DNA from: Candidatus Delongbacteria bacterium
GTDB taxonomy: Bacteria > CAIWAD01
Assembly: GCA_020634015.1 (NCBI GenBank)
Contig: JACKCN010000003.1
Location: forward strand, 372,001 to 436,000
Direction of reading: 5' to 3'
DNA length: 64,000 nucleotides
Part shown: one piece after another, positions 1-9,002 of the stretch
Layout: each line of letters starts with the position of its first letter
How positions within the stretch are numbered: position 1 is the stretch's first letter
Translations under genes and position numbers: made by a program
Notes under the pieces: generated by a model
The model's input: only the letters and a program-made list of their open reading frames with translations
Told to the model about the DNA's origin: nothing
Databases searched by the model: none

Positions 1-1
1 C

Positions 2-916
2 GTGTTCCACCATCCTGGAGATGCCTTCAATTCAGGCGGAGGATATGTGGCCCAGCCTGCCCACCTGAGCGACTACCGGGACTGGCAGCAGGTGGACTAC
101 ACCATCGACGCCAGCAATGGCCTGGGCACGGCGCACATGGGGGGCGACGCCCTCTTCAGCCGGCGCGTGTTCGCCAATCGGCCGCTGGATCCGGTGAGCA
201 ACCAGTATCCGGTAGGCACGGTTCTGGTGAAGGAGACGTTCACCTTCGATGAAAGCGGCAACTGGGAATGGCCCGAGCAGATGGGCGTGCTGGCGATGGC
301 CAAGCGGGGCGCGGGTTTCAACCCGGGCGCCGGGGACTGGGAGTGGCTGGTGCTGTCCAACGACGGCACCCAGATCACCGCACGCGGCGGAATGGACATG
401 CTGAATGGCATGTGCAATGGCTGCCATGCGGCCGCCACCACCTATGACGGATTCGATTTCGTGTTCCAGCATCCCGGCCGCTCCAGTTTCGGAATCAATG
501 ACCTGCTGCTCTACGGCGACTGGTCCGTGGTGGGCGAGGCCACCGGCGATCATGATTTCCTCAACACCGCGCACGGCGGGGCGGACGCGACCCGTCGGGT
601 CTACAAGAAGCAGCTGGACGCGAATCCGGAACCGGTCCCCGGCGACGAGGCCTGGCCCACGGGCACGATGTTCGTCAAGGAAGTCTGGGTGGATGGGAGC
701 GTTCTGCCCGCCCGCGCAGGGATGATCAAGCGTTCCGGCGATTTCAACCCCGAGGGTGGGGGCTGGGAGTACGTCATGTTCGAGGGCGACGGCACGGTAC
801 TGGTTCAAGGAGGCAGCGAGACCAGCTGCTCTTCCTGCCACAGCCATGCCAACCGTGGCGAGGGCTATGGACTGGACTGGGTCTTCAGTCATGCGGACGA
901 CCCCTTCAACAATTGA
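2..916 (+). CDS. Multi-domain cytochrome P460-like secreted haem protein, 5' end outside the window
   Basis: The open frame enters from the left edge and ends at a TGA at 914-916, so only the C-terminal 304 residues are seen. They hold two tandem modules of about 145 residues. Each has a Tyr/Trp-rich start, an AHMGG or AHGGA segment, an RRV motif, a 'P.GT..VKE' strand, a 'KR...FNP..G.WE' stretch and a c-type haem motif (CNGCH near residue 138, CSSCH near residue 281), followed by 'VF.H'. The first residues (VFHHPG) match the end of such a module, so at least three modules are likely. This order fits the cytochrome P460 / c'-beta family, periplasmic mono-haem proteins that handle hydroxylamine or nitric oxide. 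The substrate cannot be read here. Tandem P460 modules are unusual. A terminator hairpin follows. Confidence 0.72.
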   Translation: MFHHPGDAFNSGGGYVAQPAHLSDYRDWQQVDYTIDASNGLGTAHMGGDALFSRRVFANRPLDPVSNQYPVGTVLVKETFTFDESGNWEWPEQMGVLAMAKRGAGFNPGAGDWEWLVLSNDGTQITARGGMDMLNGMCNGCHAAATTYDGFDFVFQHPGRSSFGINDLLLYGDWSVVGEATGDHDFLNTAHGGADATRRVYKKQLDANPEPVPGDEAWPTGTMFVKEVWVDGSVLPARAGMIKRSGDFNPEGGGWEYVMFEGDGTVLVQGGSETSCSSCHSHANRGEGYGLDWVFSHADDPFNN

Positions 917-942
917 TCCAGCCAGACATTCTTGTTTGAACC

Positions 943-973
943 AGGGCGGGCCGCGGATGCGGCTCGCCCTTTT
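943..973 (+). terminator. Rho-independent terminator after the P460-like gene
   Basis: A 12-bp stem (agggcgggccgc paired with gcggctcgccct, one G-U pair) with a GGAT loop runs into a short T-run. It lies 26 nt after the stop codon. Confidence 0.75.
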
Positions 974-978
974 CGTGG

Positions 979-1740
979 GAAGCCACCCGCGGAGCCACCC
1001 GAGTCCGCTGGCAGGACGCCACCCGCGGAGCCACCCGAGGATCCGCTGGCAGGACGCCACCTGCGGAGCCACCCGCGTCCGCTGGCAGGAAGCCAGCCGC
1101 GGAGCCACCCGAGTCCGCTGGCAGGACGCCAGCCGCGGAGCCACCCGAGTCCGCTGGCAGGAAGCCACCCGCGACCCGAGGTGGCTGGCAGCCCCCGCGG
1201 AGCTCCGCTGGCAGGAAGCCACCCACCCACCCAAGTCTGCTGGCAGGAGGCCACCCGCGGAGCCACCCGGAGTCCGCTGGCAGGAAGCCACCCGCGGCGC
1301 CACCCGATTCCGCTGGCAGGAAGCCACCAACGGTGCCACCCAAGTCCGCTGGCAGGACGCCACCCACGGAGCCACCCAAGTCCGCTGGCAGGACGCCAGC
1401 CGCGGCGCCACCCGGAGTCCGCTGGCAGGTCTCCACCCGCGGCGCCACCCGAGTCCGCTGGCAGGACGCCACCCACGGAGCCACCCAAGTCCGCTGGCAG
1501 GACGCCACCCGCGGAGCCACCCGAGTCCGCTGGCAGGAAGCCACCCGCGGCGCCACCCGAGTCCGCTGGCAGGAAGCCAGCCGCGGAGCCACCCGAGTCC
1601 GCTGGCAGGAAGCCACCCGCGGAGCCACCTGAAGTGGCTGGCAGGACGCCACCCACGGAGCCACCCGAATCCGCTGGCAGGACGCCAGCCGCGGAGCCAC
1701 CCGAGTCCGCTGGCAGGAAGCCAGCCGCGGAGCCACCCAT
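979..1740. repeat. 36-bp tandem minisatellite, about 21 units
   Basis: The core GCTGGCAGG recurs 21 times, at 1008, 1044, 1081, 1117, 1153, 1184, 1207, 1239, 1276, 1312, 1348, 1384, 1421, 1457, 1493, 1529, 1565, 1601, 1637, 1673 and 1709. Nearly all spacings are 36 or 37 bp; four units between 1184 and 1276 are shorter or degenerate. Between cores lies a variable G+C-rich part of the form GCCACCCGCGGAGCCACCC. Substitutions (A/C after GGCAGGA, C/G after GCCA, A/C before GCC) recur in many units, as expected from slippage or unequal exchange. Because 36 is divisible by 3 and stop codons are absent, long frames stay open on both strands. None has a start site or a coherent protein. There are no unique spacers, so this is not a CRISPR array. 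Confidence 0.9.
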
Positions 1741-1844
1741 AGTGCACGTCAGCGCTTCCTGTAGTGGGGACTTTGGCGATGCCCCGTCTCTTTGGCACCT
1801 TCGCGCCCGTTCCCGGAATCAACGCGACGAATCGTGGAGGACCG

Positions 1845-3395
1845 ATGAAACTGATACAGAATTCGCTTGGGCGCTGGGTGCCCGAGCAGGTCAATGGCCG
1901 GGCCGTGCGCCCGTTCCTCGGAGTGGGCAAGACGCCCCCCACGGGCCACAAGGCGGGCGCTCCGATCCGCAGTGGCGCGGACTACCGCGACAAGAGACTG
2001 AAGTCGCTGGAAGAGGCGGTGGAAGCGGCCCAGCTGCGCAACGGCAGCGTGATCAGCTTTCATCACCACTTGCGCAATGGCGATCTGCTTCTGAACCAGG
2101 TGCTGGAGATCGTCGCGCGCAAGGGACTGCGCGACATTGTGGTGGCGCCCTCGGCGCTGTTTCCCTGCCATGAGCCCCTCTGCGACCACATCCGCAACGG
2201 GGTGGTCTCGCACATCGAAGGCTCGATGAACGGACCGGTGGGCAAGCTGTGCTCCACGGGCGGATTCGGCAAGACGGCCATCCTGCGCAGCCATGGTGGC
2301 CGCTTCCGGGCGATCCAGGATGGCGACCTGACGATCGATGCCGCCTTCATCAGTGCACCCACCGCCGACCCTCACGGCAATGCCACGGGTGACCGCGGCC
2401 CCAGTGCCTGCGGTCCGCTGGGCTTTGCACTGGCCGACAGCCTGTATGCGAAGTGGGTCACGGTGGTCACCGACAATCTGGTGCCCTTTCCCTGCCTGCC
2501 CTGGATGATCGAAGGCGGCAACGTGGACCGCGTGGTCACCGTGGACCGGCTGGGCGATGCCTCACAGATCGTCAGCGGCACCACCCGGGTGGCCGAGGAG
2601 CCCGACCGGGTGATGATCGCCGAGCTGGCGGCGCGCTTCGTGCGCGATGCGGGCCTGATCGACGAGCCCGAATTCAGTTTCCAGGCGGGCGCGGGTGGCA
2701 TGTCGCTGAAGTTCGTGGAGTACATGGGCAACTACATGCGCGAGAAGGGCGTGGTGGCCGACTTCGCTCGTGGCGGCAGCACGGGCCTGCTGGTGCAGCT
2801 GCTCAAGGAAGGGCTGGTGAAGTACATCCTCGACGGGCAGAGCTTCGACCTTGAGGGCGTGCGCAGCCTGCGCGAGAATCCCAACCATGTGGACACCAAT
2901 CCCTTCGTGTCATACAACTGGCACAGCAAGGGCTGCTTCGCGCCGCGGGTCAAGGTGGGCGTGCTGGGCGCTACCGAGATCGACTTCGATTTCAATGTGA
3001 ATGTCAACACGCACAGCGATGGCTGGCTGCTGCACGGCATCGGCGGTTTCACCGATGCGGCCGACGCCCAGGTGACCATCATCACGGCGCCGCTGGTGCG
3101 CAAGATCCATTCGATCGTGATGCCGCGTGTCACCACCGTGACCGCCCCCGGCGAGACCATTGACGTGCTGGTGACCGATCACGGCATCGCGGTCAATCCG
3201 CGCCGTCAGGATCTGCTGGACCGCCTCAAGGGCAGCGACCTGCCGCTGGTGACCATCGAGGACCTGCACCGCAAGGCCATGGAACTGACGGGCGGGCACC
3301 AGACCGAAGCCAGGCTGGGCGAGGAGGTGGTGGCGGTCATCGAGTACCGCGACGGCACCCTGATCGACAGCGTGCGGCGGGTCATCGCGGACTGA
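1845..3395 (+). CDS. citF: Citrate lyase alpha subunit (citrate CoA-transferase), orphan
   Basis: This 516-residue protein matches the length and layout of CitF, which exchanges the acetyl group on the acyl-carrier subunit of citrate lyase for citrate. Visible family features are FHHHLRNGD (about 72-80), the stretch around GSMNGPVG, the 'ADPHGNATG' segment, the 'FSFQAGAGGMSL' region and a C-terminal 'VLVTDHGIAVNP'. The chosen ATG has GTGGAGG 5-11 nt upstream; an in-frame extension to 1764 runs back towards the repeats and lacks support. Citrate lyase normally needs CitD and CitE plus CitC/CitG/CitX, and none is in the window. The subunit may work with partners elsewhere or as a stand-alone CoA-transferase. 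It is flanked by the minisatellite and a terminator, so it is probably monocistronic. Confidence 0.88.
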   Translation: MKLIQNSLGRWVPEQVNGRAVRPFLGVGKTPPTGHKAGAPIRSGADYRDKRLKSLEEAVEAAQLRNGSVISFHHHLRNGDLLLNQVLEIVARKGLRDIVVAPSALFPCHEPLCDHIRNGVVSHIEGSMNGPVGKLCSTGGFGKTAILRSHGGRFRAIQDGDLTIDAAFISAPTADPHGNATGDRGPSACGPLGFALADSLYAKWVTVVTDNLVPFPCLPWMIEGGNVDRVVTVDRLGDASQIVSGTTRVAEEPDRVMIAELAARFVRDAGLIDEPEFSFQAGAGGMSLKFVEYMGNYMREKGVVADFARGGSTGLLVQLLKEGLVKYILDGQSFDLEGVRSLRENPNHVDTNPFVSYNWHSKGCFAPRVKVGVLGATEIDFDFNVNVNTHSDGWLLHGIGGFTDAADAQVTIITAPLVRKIHSIVMPRVTTVTAPGETIDVLVTDHGIAVNPRRQDLLDRLKGSDLPLVTIEDLHRKAMELTGGHQTEARLGEEVVAVIEYRDGTLIDSVRRVIAD

Positions 3396-3416
3396 CCGCA
3401 CGCGTCATTCAATCGA

Positions 3417-3447
3417 AAGAGCCTTCCTGCGCCACAGGAAGGCTCTT
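3417..3447 (+). terminator. Rho-independent terminator after citF
   Basis: A perfect 13-bp stem (aagagccttcctg with caggaaggctctt) closes a 5-nt loop 22 nt past the citF stop. Only a short pyrimidine tract follows. Confidence 0.75.
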
Positions 3448-3574
3448 CTCTCGAAATCTCTGTCGTGATTGACTTTGCTCACACTTTTCACATCAAAGAC
3501 TGCCGATACTCTGCTGTGGCAAGCTGCGGACCGCGAATCAGTGTCCCTCGCGAAGCCAACCACAGGAGTAACCC

Positions 3575-5086
3575 ATGAAATCATTGCTCGCTTCTCTGCT
3601 TCTGGTGCTGGCCATCGGAACTCCATCCCGCGCGATTCACCTTGTGTCTTCCAGTCCCGCCACCGGCACGGCCGGACTTGGAGGGGCAATCACACTCGTG
3701 CTCTCATTCGATACTCCGCTCGACACCAGCAGGGAGTTCGCCAACAGCTTTGCTGGTGAGGATGCGGTCCTGCCCGTGCAATTCATGCTCATCGAACCCG
3801 AGTATTGGATGAGCCTGACGGACTTCAGCGTCAACGGCGACTTCACCGAGCTGAATCTGTCACTGCAGCTGGCACCAGAAACGGATTTCTGCCTTGTCCT
3901 GGGCCAGGCCTTCGGCGATGACGCCAGCTCGCTGGCGAACCCGGAATTCATTTTCCTGAGCACCCAGGCGAGCCTTGGCCAGTTTTCCGTTGGCGGCACA
4001 GTGACCTTTTCCGGCGTGGTTGCCAATGCCATGGTCCTGCTGACCGACCAGCCGATCTTCGCCGACGAGCCCCAGTTCCTCTGTGGGACGATCGGAGGGC
4101 CGTTCGGGGCCTATGAGATTCCCTTCGTGCGCCCGGGCGTGTGTTACCCCGTTGCCGCCCTCGATCTGGATGGCGATGGTCAGATCAATCCCGATCAGGG
4201 TGTGGACGTGATCGGAATCTATGACCCCGATGAAGACGGCCAGCAGGACAGCATCCTGGTGGACGGCAATCTGACCGGCATCGACTTCGCGCTGGATCTG
4301 TTCGCGACGATGCGCACCGCCCAGGAAGCCCTGGCGGACGCCACCCCACTGGCACTGGAGTGGGATGCCTCTGCACAGGCGAAGGTTCTGCAGACCTGGG
4401 GTGGCCTCGATGAGGATGGCGCAGCCGGCAGCTGGATCTGCATGTTCAGTGCGCCCACCATGACCGATGCGCTTGTCGTGTACCTGAGCTTTGCCGGTGT
4501 GCAGGCCGAGATCATGCCTGTTGAAGGCAGCCTGCGGGACCTGCCCGCCCTGCCTCAGACTTTCCTGGATTCCGCCACGATGCAGCAGATCGCTCTGGAC
4601 AACGGGGGGGACGACTTCCTGCAACTGTATCCCGAATGCGAGCAATCCTTCCAGGCGGGGGCCCAATCCTATTTGTGGCCCGAAGACCCGACCCGCCTGC
4701 TCTGGACGGCACAGTACTTCGTCGATCTGGGGGAAACACAGGATTTCCTGTTCGTGGTGATGGATCTGGTCACGGGCGAAGTGCTGGAAAACACGAAGGT
4801 GGAGCCCGGACCTGCCGTACCCACCGGGCTCAGTCTGGAGCACAACGCGCCCAATCCCTTCAATCCGGACACCATCATCCGCTTCAATCTGCCCGGCTCA
4901 GGGCGGGTCAGTCTGACCGTGCACGACATCATGGGGCGCCCGGTCACCACGCTGCTCGACGGTGGGCTGGGCGCGGGCGAACACCGCATCCGCTTCGACG
5001 GCAGCGGCCTGGCCTCGGGCATCTATTTCTACACCCTCGAGTACGAAGGCAGCCGTCTGACCCGCAGCATGCTGTTGGTGAAATAG
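3575..5086 (+). CDS. Secreted protein with Big_5-type Ig domain and type IX sorting domain
   Basis: The 503-residue protein opens with a classical signal peptide (MKSLLASLLLVLAIG, cleavage near SRA-I). Next comes an Ig-like 'SSPATGT....ITLVLSFDTPLD' domain typical of Big_5/SbsA bacterial Ig modules. A calcium-loop-like 'DLDGDGQINPDQG' at about residue 196 is followed by a second acidic 'DPDEDGQQD'. The last 85 residues form the NPFNP sorting domain (NAPNPFNPDTII at about 427) ending in LLVK. Such proteins are exported by Sec, cross the outer membrane through the Por/type IX machinery and usually stay on the surface. No catalytic motif is recognised, so the function is unknown. AGGAG lies 7 nt before the ATG, and a strong terminator follows. 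Confidence 0.85.
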   Translation: MKSLLASLLLVLAIGTPSRAIHLVSSSPATGTAGLGGAITLVLSFDTPLDTSREFANSFAGEDAVLPVQFMLIEPEYWMSLTDFSVNGDFTELNLSLQLAPETDFCLVLGQAFGDDASSLANPEFIFLSTQASLGQFSVGGTVTFSGVVANAMVLLTDQPIFADEPQFLCGTIGGPFGAYEIPFVRPGVCYPVAALDLDGDGQINPDQGVDVIGIYDPDEDGQQDSILVDGNLTGIDFALDLFATMRTAQEALADATPLALEWDASAQAKVLQTWGGLDEDGAAGSWICMFSAPTMTDALVVYLSFAGVQAEIMPVEGSLRDLPALPQTFLDSATMQQIALDNGGDDFLQLYPECEQSFQAGAQSYLWPEDPTRLLWTAQYFVDLGETQDFLFVVMDLVTGEVLENTKVEPGPAVPTGLSLEHNAPNPFNPDTIIRFNLPGSGRVSLTVHDIMGRPVTTLLDGGLGAGEHRIRFDGSGLASGIYFYTLEYEGSRLTRSMLLVK

Positions 5087-5113
5087 GCACGGAATTCAGC
5101 ATCTGCTGACTGG

Positions 5114-5153
5114 TCTGGCCCCCGGAGCACCGCACCGGGGGCCAGATCCTTTT
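5114..5153 (+). terminator. Rho-independent terminator
   Basis: A 12-bp perfect stem (tctggcccccgg with ccgggggccaga), a 9-nt loop and a TCCTTTT tail follow the secreted-protein gene by 27 nt. Confidence 0.88.
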
Positions 5154-5301
5154 GCGCCACGCCGGGCATCCTGCCTGCCCCGGAGCCACCCAGACGCCAG
5201 GGCATTCGATCGGACGGCCGATTGCTTGCGCAGGATCATGCATCAGTGGATTCGTGTCCCGACCTTGGGCGGCCAAGAACTCCATCACCCGGGAAGACAC
5301 A

Positions 5302-7425
5302 GTGAAGACTCTCTGCCTTGGCTTCTGCCTGGCCCTGCTGGGCTGTTCTGCTGCCCATGGCCAAGACAAGGAGACTGCTGTCCTGCTGGGCAGCAGCGAG
5401 GGTCCTTGCCTTGCCGTGGCCATGCTGGGCGATCTGGCGGTGATGAGCGCAGGATGTCATGTGCTCGTCCAGGATCTTTCGGACCCAGCTCAACCTCGTC
5501 GGTTGGGTTCGGTGCAGACCCCGGGTCTCGTGTATTCCATCACCGTGCAGGACAGTCTGGCCTTTGTCGCTGACTACCGAGCCGGATTGCGTGTGATCGA
5601 TCTGCACGATCCTGCGCGTCCAGAGGAAATCGGCCATCTGGATCTGGATGGTCTGATCATCGATGTCGCGGTCCGTGCCGACGTGGCGTGTGTGGCAAGT
5701 TACAACTCAGGGTTGTGCGTGGTCGATGTCCATGACCCGACGGATCCCCGCCTGCTTGGGCGCCTGACGAATGGCGCCGGCGCACAGGCAGTCGCCATGA
5801 TGGACCAGCTGGCGCTAGTGCAGGGTCCTGGCGGACTGAGTCTGGTGGACCTGCAGGATCCTGCACATCCCTTCGAGCGCGGCTTTGTGAGCATCACCGG
5901 GAGAATCAGCGGGATTGCGCTGAATGGAACGCTTGCCGCCGTGGGGTCGTTTTTCGGAGAGTTGCTGATTCTGGATATCCGGGACCCGGATGCACCTGTA
6001 TTGATCGGATCATGCGAACTCGGCACAATGAGTCCGGATATCACAATCAGCGGAAACGTGGTATACGTTCTTTCCACCGCCGCCACTTTGAGGGCCGTGG
6101 ACATCAGTGATCCAGCACACCCAACGACGATTTGTGAGTTTGGTGTTCCAGGTTACTCATGGGGTCTGGCGGTCGAAGACAGCCTGGTCTGCATGAGCAA
6201 TTACTCCAGCGGTATGCGCGTGATCGACGCACGGAATCCGGCGGACCTTCAGGAACTGTCAATCTGCCCATCCGGCGATCACGCCAGCCTCGTGGCGACA
6301 AACGGTGACATTGCCTGTGCCAAGGGATACGGCCTGGAAAATCATGGAAGCATGTGTGTGTACGATGTGTCGGATCCTGCGGAGATTCGACAGATCGGTT
6401 CCATCCTGATCGAGCACGGAATCAGAAGGCTGGCCATGCGCGACAGTTGCGCGTGTGTCATTGATGACGAAGGAATTCTGCACCGCATCGATCTGAGTGT
6501 TCCTGAGGTCCCGGTGGAAACCGGCCAGCTGGGTTTTGTGCAGCCTGCCCTGGATCTGGCTTTCAAAGATGGGCTGCTCTGCGTGGTGGCTGGAGAGGCT
6601 GGTCTGCGCATCGTCACTCTGGAAGAAGACGGCAGCCTGCGGGAATCGGGATTTCTTGACACACCGGGCTATGCTCGGGATGTTGAGGTGCAAGGGAACA
6701 GGGTCTGTGTCGCCGATGGGACGATGGGATTGCGCCTGATCGATCTGGCTGACCCCACGAACCCGAGCCTGGTCCGGGCCAGTCGCGAATTCGGTTCCAT
6801 CTGGAACGTGGCATTTTCGGGCGATCTCGTATGTGCCATGAATACCGCAGAGAAGGCGATTCTGCTGGATGTGAGCCAGCCGGACCGAATCCAGAAGCTG
6901 AGCACCATCCAGAACGTCTCCGGTTACCTTGGCATGCTGTTGAAGGGCAATCGACTGTGTCTGACGAACAGGGACGGTGACCTGGTCATGTTCGATGTGA
7001 GTACGCCATTCAGTCCCCGTGCGACCGCGATCGAGCCCATTTCCCAGATTCACCTTGGAATGACACTCGGCAACGATCGACTCATTGTCGGCACCGGCTC
7101 CGCCGGGTTGCTGGTCTATGATTTTGAACCCACCCGGAGCACCTGGCAGTGGGATCTCCCCACCGCGTTCAGCCTGCACCAGAACCAGCCCAATCCCTTC
7201 AATCCCGACACCACGATTCCTTACACCCTGCACGTGTCCCAGCACGTCACACTGCGGATGTACGATCTGGGCGGCCGTCTTGTGCAGTCCTGGACACCCG
7301 GATTGCAGGAGGCGGGCCATCACCAACTGGTGCTGGACGGCCGGGGACTGGCCAGTGGCATCTACTTCTATGAACTGCGTTCCGAGTACGGTTCCACGGT
7401 TCGAAAGATGATCCTGCTGAAGTGA
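5302..7425 (+). CDS. Secreted LVIVD-repeat beta-propeller protein with type IX sorting domain
   Basis: The GTG at 5302 gives a clean signal peptide (VKTLCLGFCLALLGC...); the open frame extends back to 5152 but that part looks non-coding. LLGC could be a lipobox, or cleavage may follow AHG. About twelve repeats of roughly 42 residues follow, each with 'V.V.D..AYVA....GLRVIDL.DPA.P' character. This is the LVIVD repeat pattern, which builds beta-propeller-like surfaces. The C-terminus carries QNQPNPFNPDTTIPYTL and ends KMILLK, the same sorting-domain type as the preceding gene. The mature length is about 690 residues. LVIVD proteins are surface-exposed and generally of unknown ligand. The start has only a weak Shine-Dalgarno sequence (GGGAAG). 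Confidence 0.82.
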   Translation: MKTLCLGFCLALLGCSAAHGQDKETAVLLGSSEGPCLAVAMLGDLAVMSAGCHVLVQDLSDPAQPRRLGSVQTPGLVYSITVQDSLAFVADYRAGLRVIDLHDPARPEEIGHLDLDGLIIDVAVRADVACVASYNSGLCVVDVHDPTDPRLLGRLTNGAGAQAVAMMDQLALVQGPGGLSLVDLQDPAHPFERGFVSITGRISGIALNGTLAAVGSFFGELLILDIRDPDAPVLIGSCELGTMSPDITISGNVVYVLSTAATLRAVDISDPAHPTTICEFGVPGYSWGLAVEDSLVCMSNYSSGMRVIDARNPADLQELSICPSGDHASLVATNGDIACAKGYGLENHGSMCVYDVSDPAEIRQIGSILIEHGIRRLAMRDSCACVIDDEGILHRIDLSVPEVPVETGQLGFVQPALDLAFKDGLLCVVAGEAGLRIVTLEEDGSLRESGFLDTPGYARDVEVQGNRVCVADGTMGLRLIDLADPTNPSLVRASREFGSIWNVAFSGDLVCAMNTAEKAILLDVSQPDRIQKLSTIQNVSGYLGMLLKGNRLCLTNRDGDLVMFDVSTPFSPRATAIEPISQIHLGMTLGNDRLIVGTGSAGLLVYDFEPTRSTWQWDLPTAFSLHQNQPNPFNPDTTIPYTLHVSQHVTLRMYDLGGRLVQSWTPGLQEAGHHQLVLDGRGLASGIYFYELRSEYGSTVRKMILLK

Positions 7426-7643
7426 CCTTTCAGCTCTGGGTTCGCCGATGGCACCTCGGCCTCCGGCCGAACCGGGCGAGCTCGATCCACGAATTCCATT
7501 GGCCCGCCTGAATGGTAGGTCCGCCCCCGCCCGGGCCGTATATTCACGGCTTCAATCGGACACCATCGCGGCTTCAAGCCCCCTGCCCACTTCGGGCGAA
7601 CCCGGGGCGACCTGCCGGCCGCACAGCCAACTTTGGATCGCTC

Positions 7644-9002
7644 ATGTCCCTGCGTGCCAATCGACTGGCTCCGGGCCAGTACACCCGCCGCTTCGCCGAG
7701 CTGAAACCCGCGCTCAGCCGGGGCGAGCAACGGGCCGAAAGCAATCGCTGCCTCTACTGCTTTGACGCACCCTGCACCAAGGCCTGTCCCACCCACATCG
7801 ACGTACCGCTGTTCATCAAGCAGATCGCCAGCGGCAACCTGCGCGGCGCCGCGCACACGATCCTCGAGGCCAATCCCCTTGGCGGAAGCTGTGCCCGGGT
7901 CTGCCCCGTCGAGATCCTCTGCGAGGGCGCCTGTGTGCTCAATGCGCACGAGCAGCGCCCGATCGCCATCGGCAGATTGCAGCGCGTCGCCACCGACGCC
8001 GCGCTGGTGGAGCACTGGCCGCTGTTCACCAGCAAACCCGCGGGCGAGCTGAGGGTGGCCATCGTGGGTGCCGGACCGGCGGGTCTGTCCTGCGCGGTCA
8101 AGCTGGCCCGCGAAGGCGTGCGTGTCACACTCTTCGAGCGCGAAGAGGTGGCAGGTGGGCTGATGGTGGACGGAGTGGCCGCCTACAAGGTCACCGAAGA
8201 ATTCTGCCGTCAGGAAATGGATTTCCTCTGCGCGCACCCCAACATCCAGCTGGCCTTCGGCCATGAGCTGGGGCGCAACCTCGAGCTGCAGACCCTGCGA
8301 GAAGACCATGACGCCGTGTTTCTGGCCTTTGGAGTCGGTATCACCGAGCCGCTGGGCATTCCCGGTGAAGACGCGGAAGGCGTGGTGGATGCCCTGGCCT
8401 TCATCAATCGCATCCGGCGCACACCGCTGGACAGCGTGCCCGTGGGCGAGAAGGTCGTGGTGGTGGGCATGGGCATGACCGCCATCGACGCGGCCACCCA
8501 GGCAAAGCGTCTGGGTGCCGAGGTCGTGACTCTGGTCTACCGCCGCACGAGCGAGGAAAAGCCCTGCAGCGATGCGGAACTGGAACTGGCCCTCAGCGAC
8601 GGCTGCCGCATCGAATGGCTGGCGGCCCCGCAGGAGATCATCGCCACCGAAGGCCAGGTCAGCGCCCTGATCTGCCAGCGCATGAGGCTGGAACAGGACC
8701 CCGCCGGAGGCCGCGCCCGACCCGTGCCCACCGGTGAGACAGTCACCCTCGAAGCCGACATGGTGATTCGCGCCATCGGTCAGCGTCCCTATCAGCGCCT
8801 GCTGGACCAGTTCGGACTGCATCACGAAAAGGGACGACTTCAGGTGGGCGCCAATGGAAAGACATCCATGCCCGGCCTGTTCGCCGGGGGCGACTGTGTG
8901 AACGGCGGCAAGGAGGTGGTGGACGCGGTCCAGGCGGGCAAACTGGCCGCGGTCGGCATTCTGGAATATCTGGGAAGGGAGGCCGCCCGTGGCGAAGCTT
9001 GA
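7644..9002 (+). CDS. preT: NAD-dependent dihydropyrimidine dehydrogenase, subunit PreT
   Basis: The 452-residue protein is the flavoprotein half of bacterial dihydropyrimidine dehydrogenase, which passes electrons between NAD(H) and PreA for reduction of uracil or thymine. Two N-terminal cysteine groups (C36/C39/C44/C48 and C83/C87/C93/C97) match the glutamate-synthase-small-subunit-type Fe-S region. A GAGPAG FAD-binding motif sits at 141-146, a GMGMTAID nucleotide-binding motif near 274, and 'GLFAGGDCVNGG' near the C-terminus. The ATG at 7644 was chosen because homology begins there; the frame is open upstream to 7512 without homology. It overlaps preA by 14 nt and begins the pyrimidine operon. 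Confidence 0.93.
   Translation: MSLRANRLAPGQYTRRFAELKPALSRGEQRAESNRCLYCFDAPCTKACPTHIDVPLFIKQIASGNLRGAAHTILEANPLGGSCARVCPVEILCEGACVLNAHEQRPIAIGRLQRVATDAALVEHWPLFTSKPAGELRVAIVGAGPAGLSCAVKLAREGVRVTLFEREEVAGGLMVDGVAAYKVTEEFCRQEMDFLCAHPNIQLAFGHELGRNLELQTLREDHDAVFLAFGVGITEPLGIPGEDAEGVVDALAFINRIRRTPLDSVPVGEKVVVVGMGMTAIDAATQAKRLGAEVVTLVYRRTSEEKPCSDAELELALSDGCRIEWLAAPQEIIATEGQVSALICQRMRLEQDPAGGRARPVPTGETVTLEADMVIRAIGQRPYQRLLDQFGLHHEKGRLQVGANGKTSMPGLFAGGDCVNGGKEVVDAVQAGKLAAVGILEYLGREAARGEA

Noticed and set aside
979..1740. CRISPR array (36-bp repeat length)
   Set aside because: Units are directly abutting with no unique spacers, and no cas genes are in the window.
32..1951. Long minus-strand frame of 639 codons and similar long frames over the repeat
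   Set aside because: Frames stay open because the 36-bp unit is a multiple of three and lacks stops. They have no ribosome site and overlap well-supported genes on the other strand.
5211..5228. Sigma-54 promoter before the LVIVD-repeat gene
   Set aside because: GG and GC are 10 nt apart and TTGCTT is present, but the -24 half (CGGACG) does not match TGGCAC.
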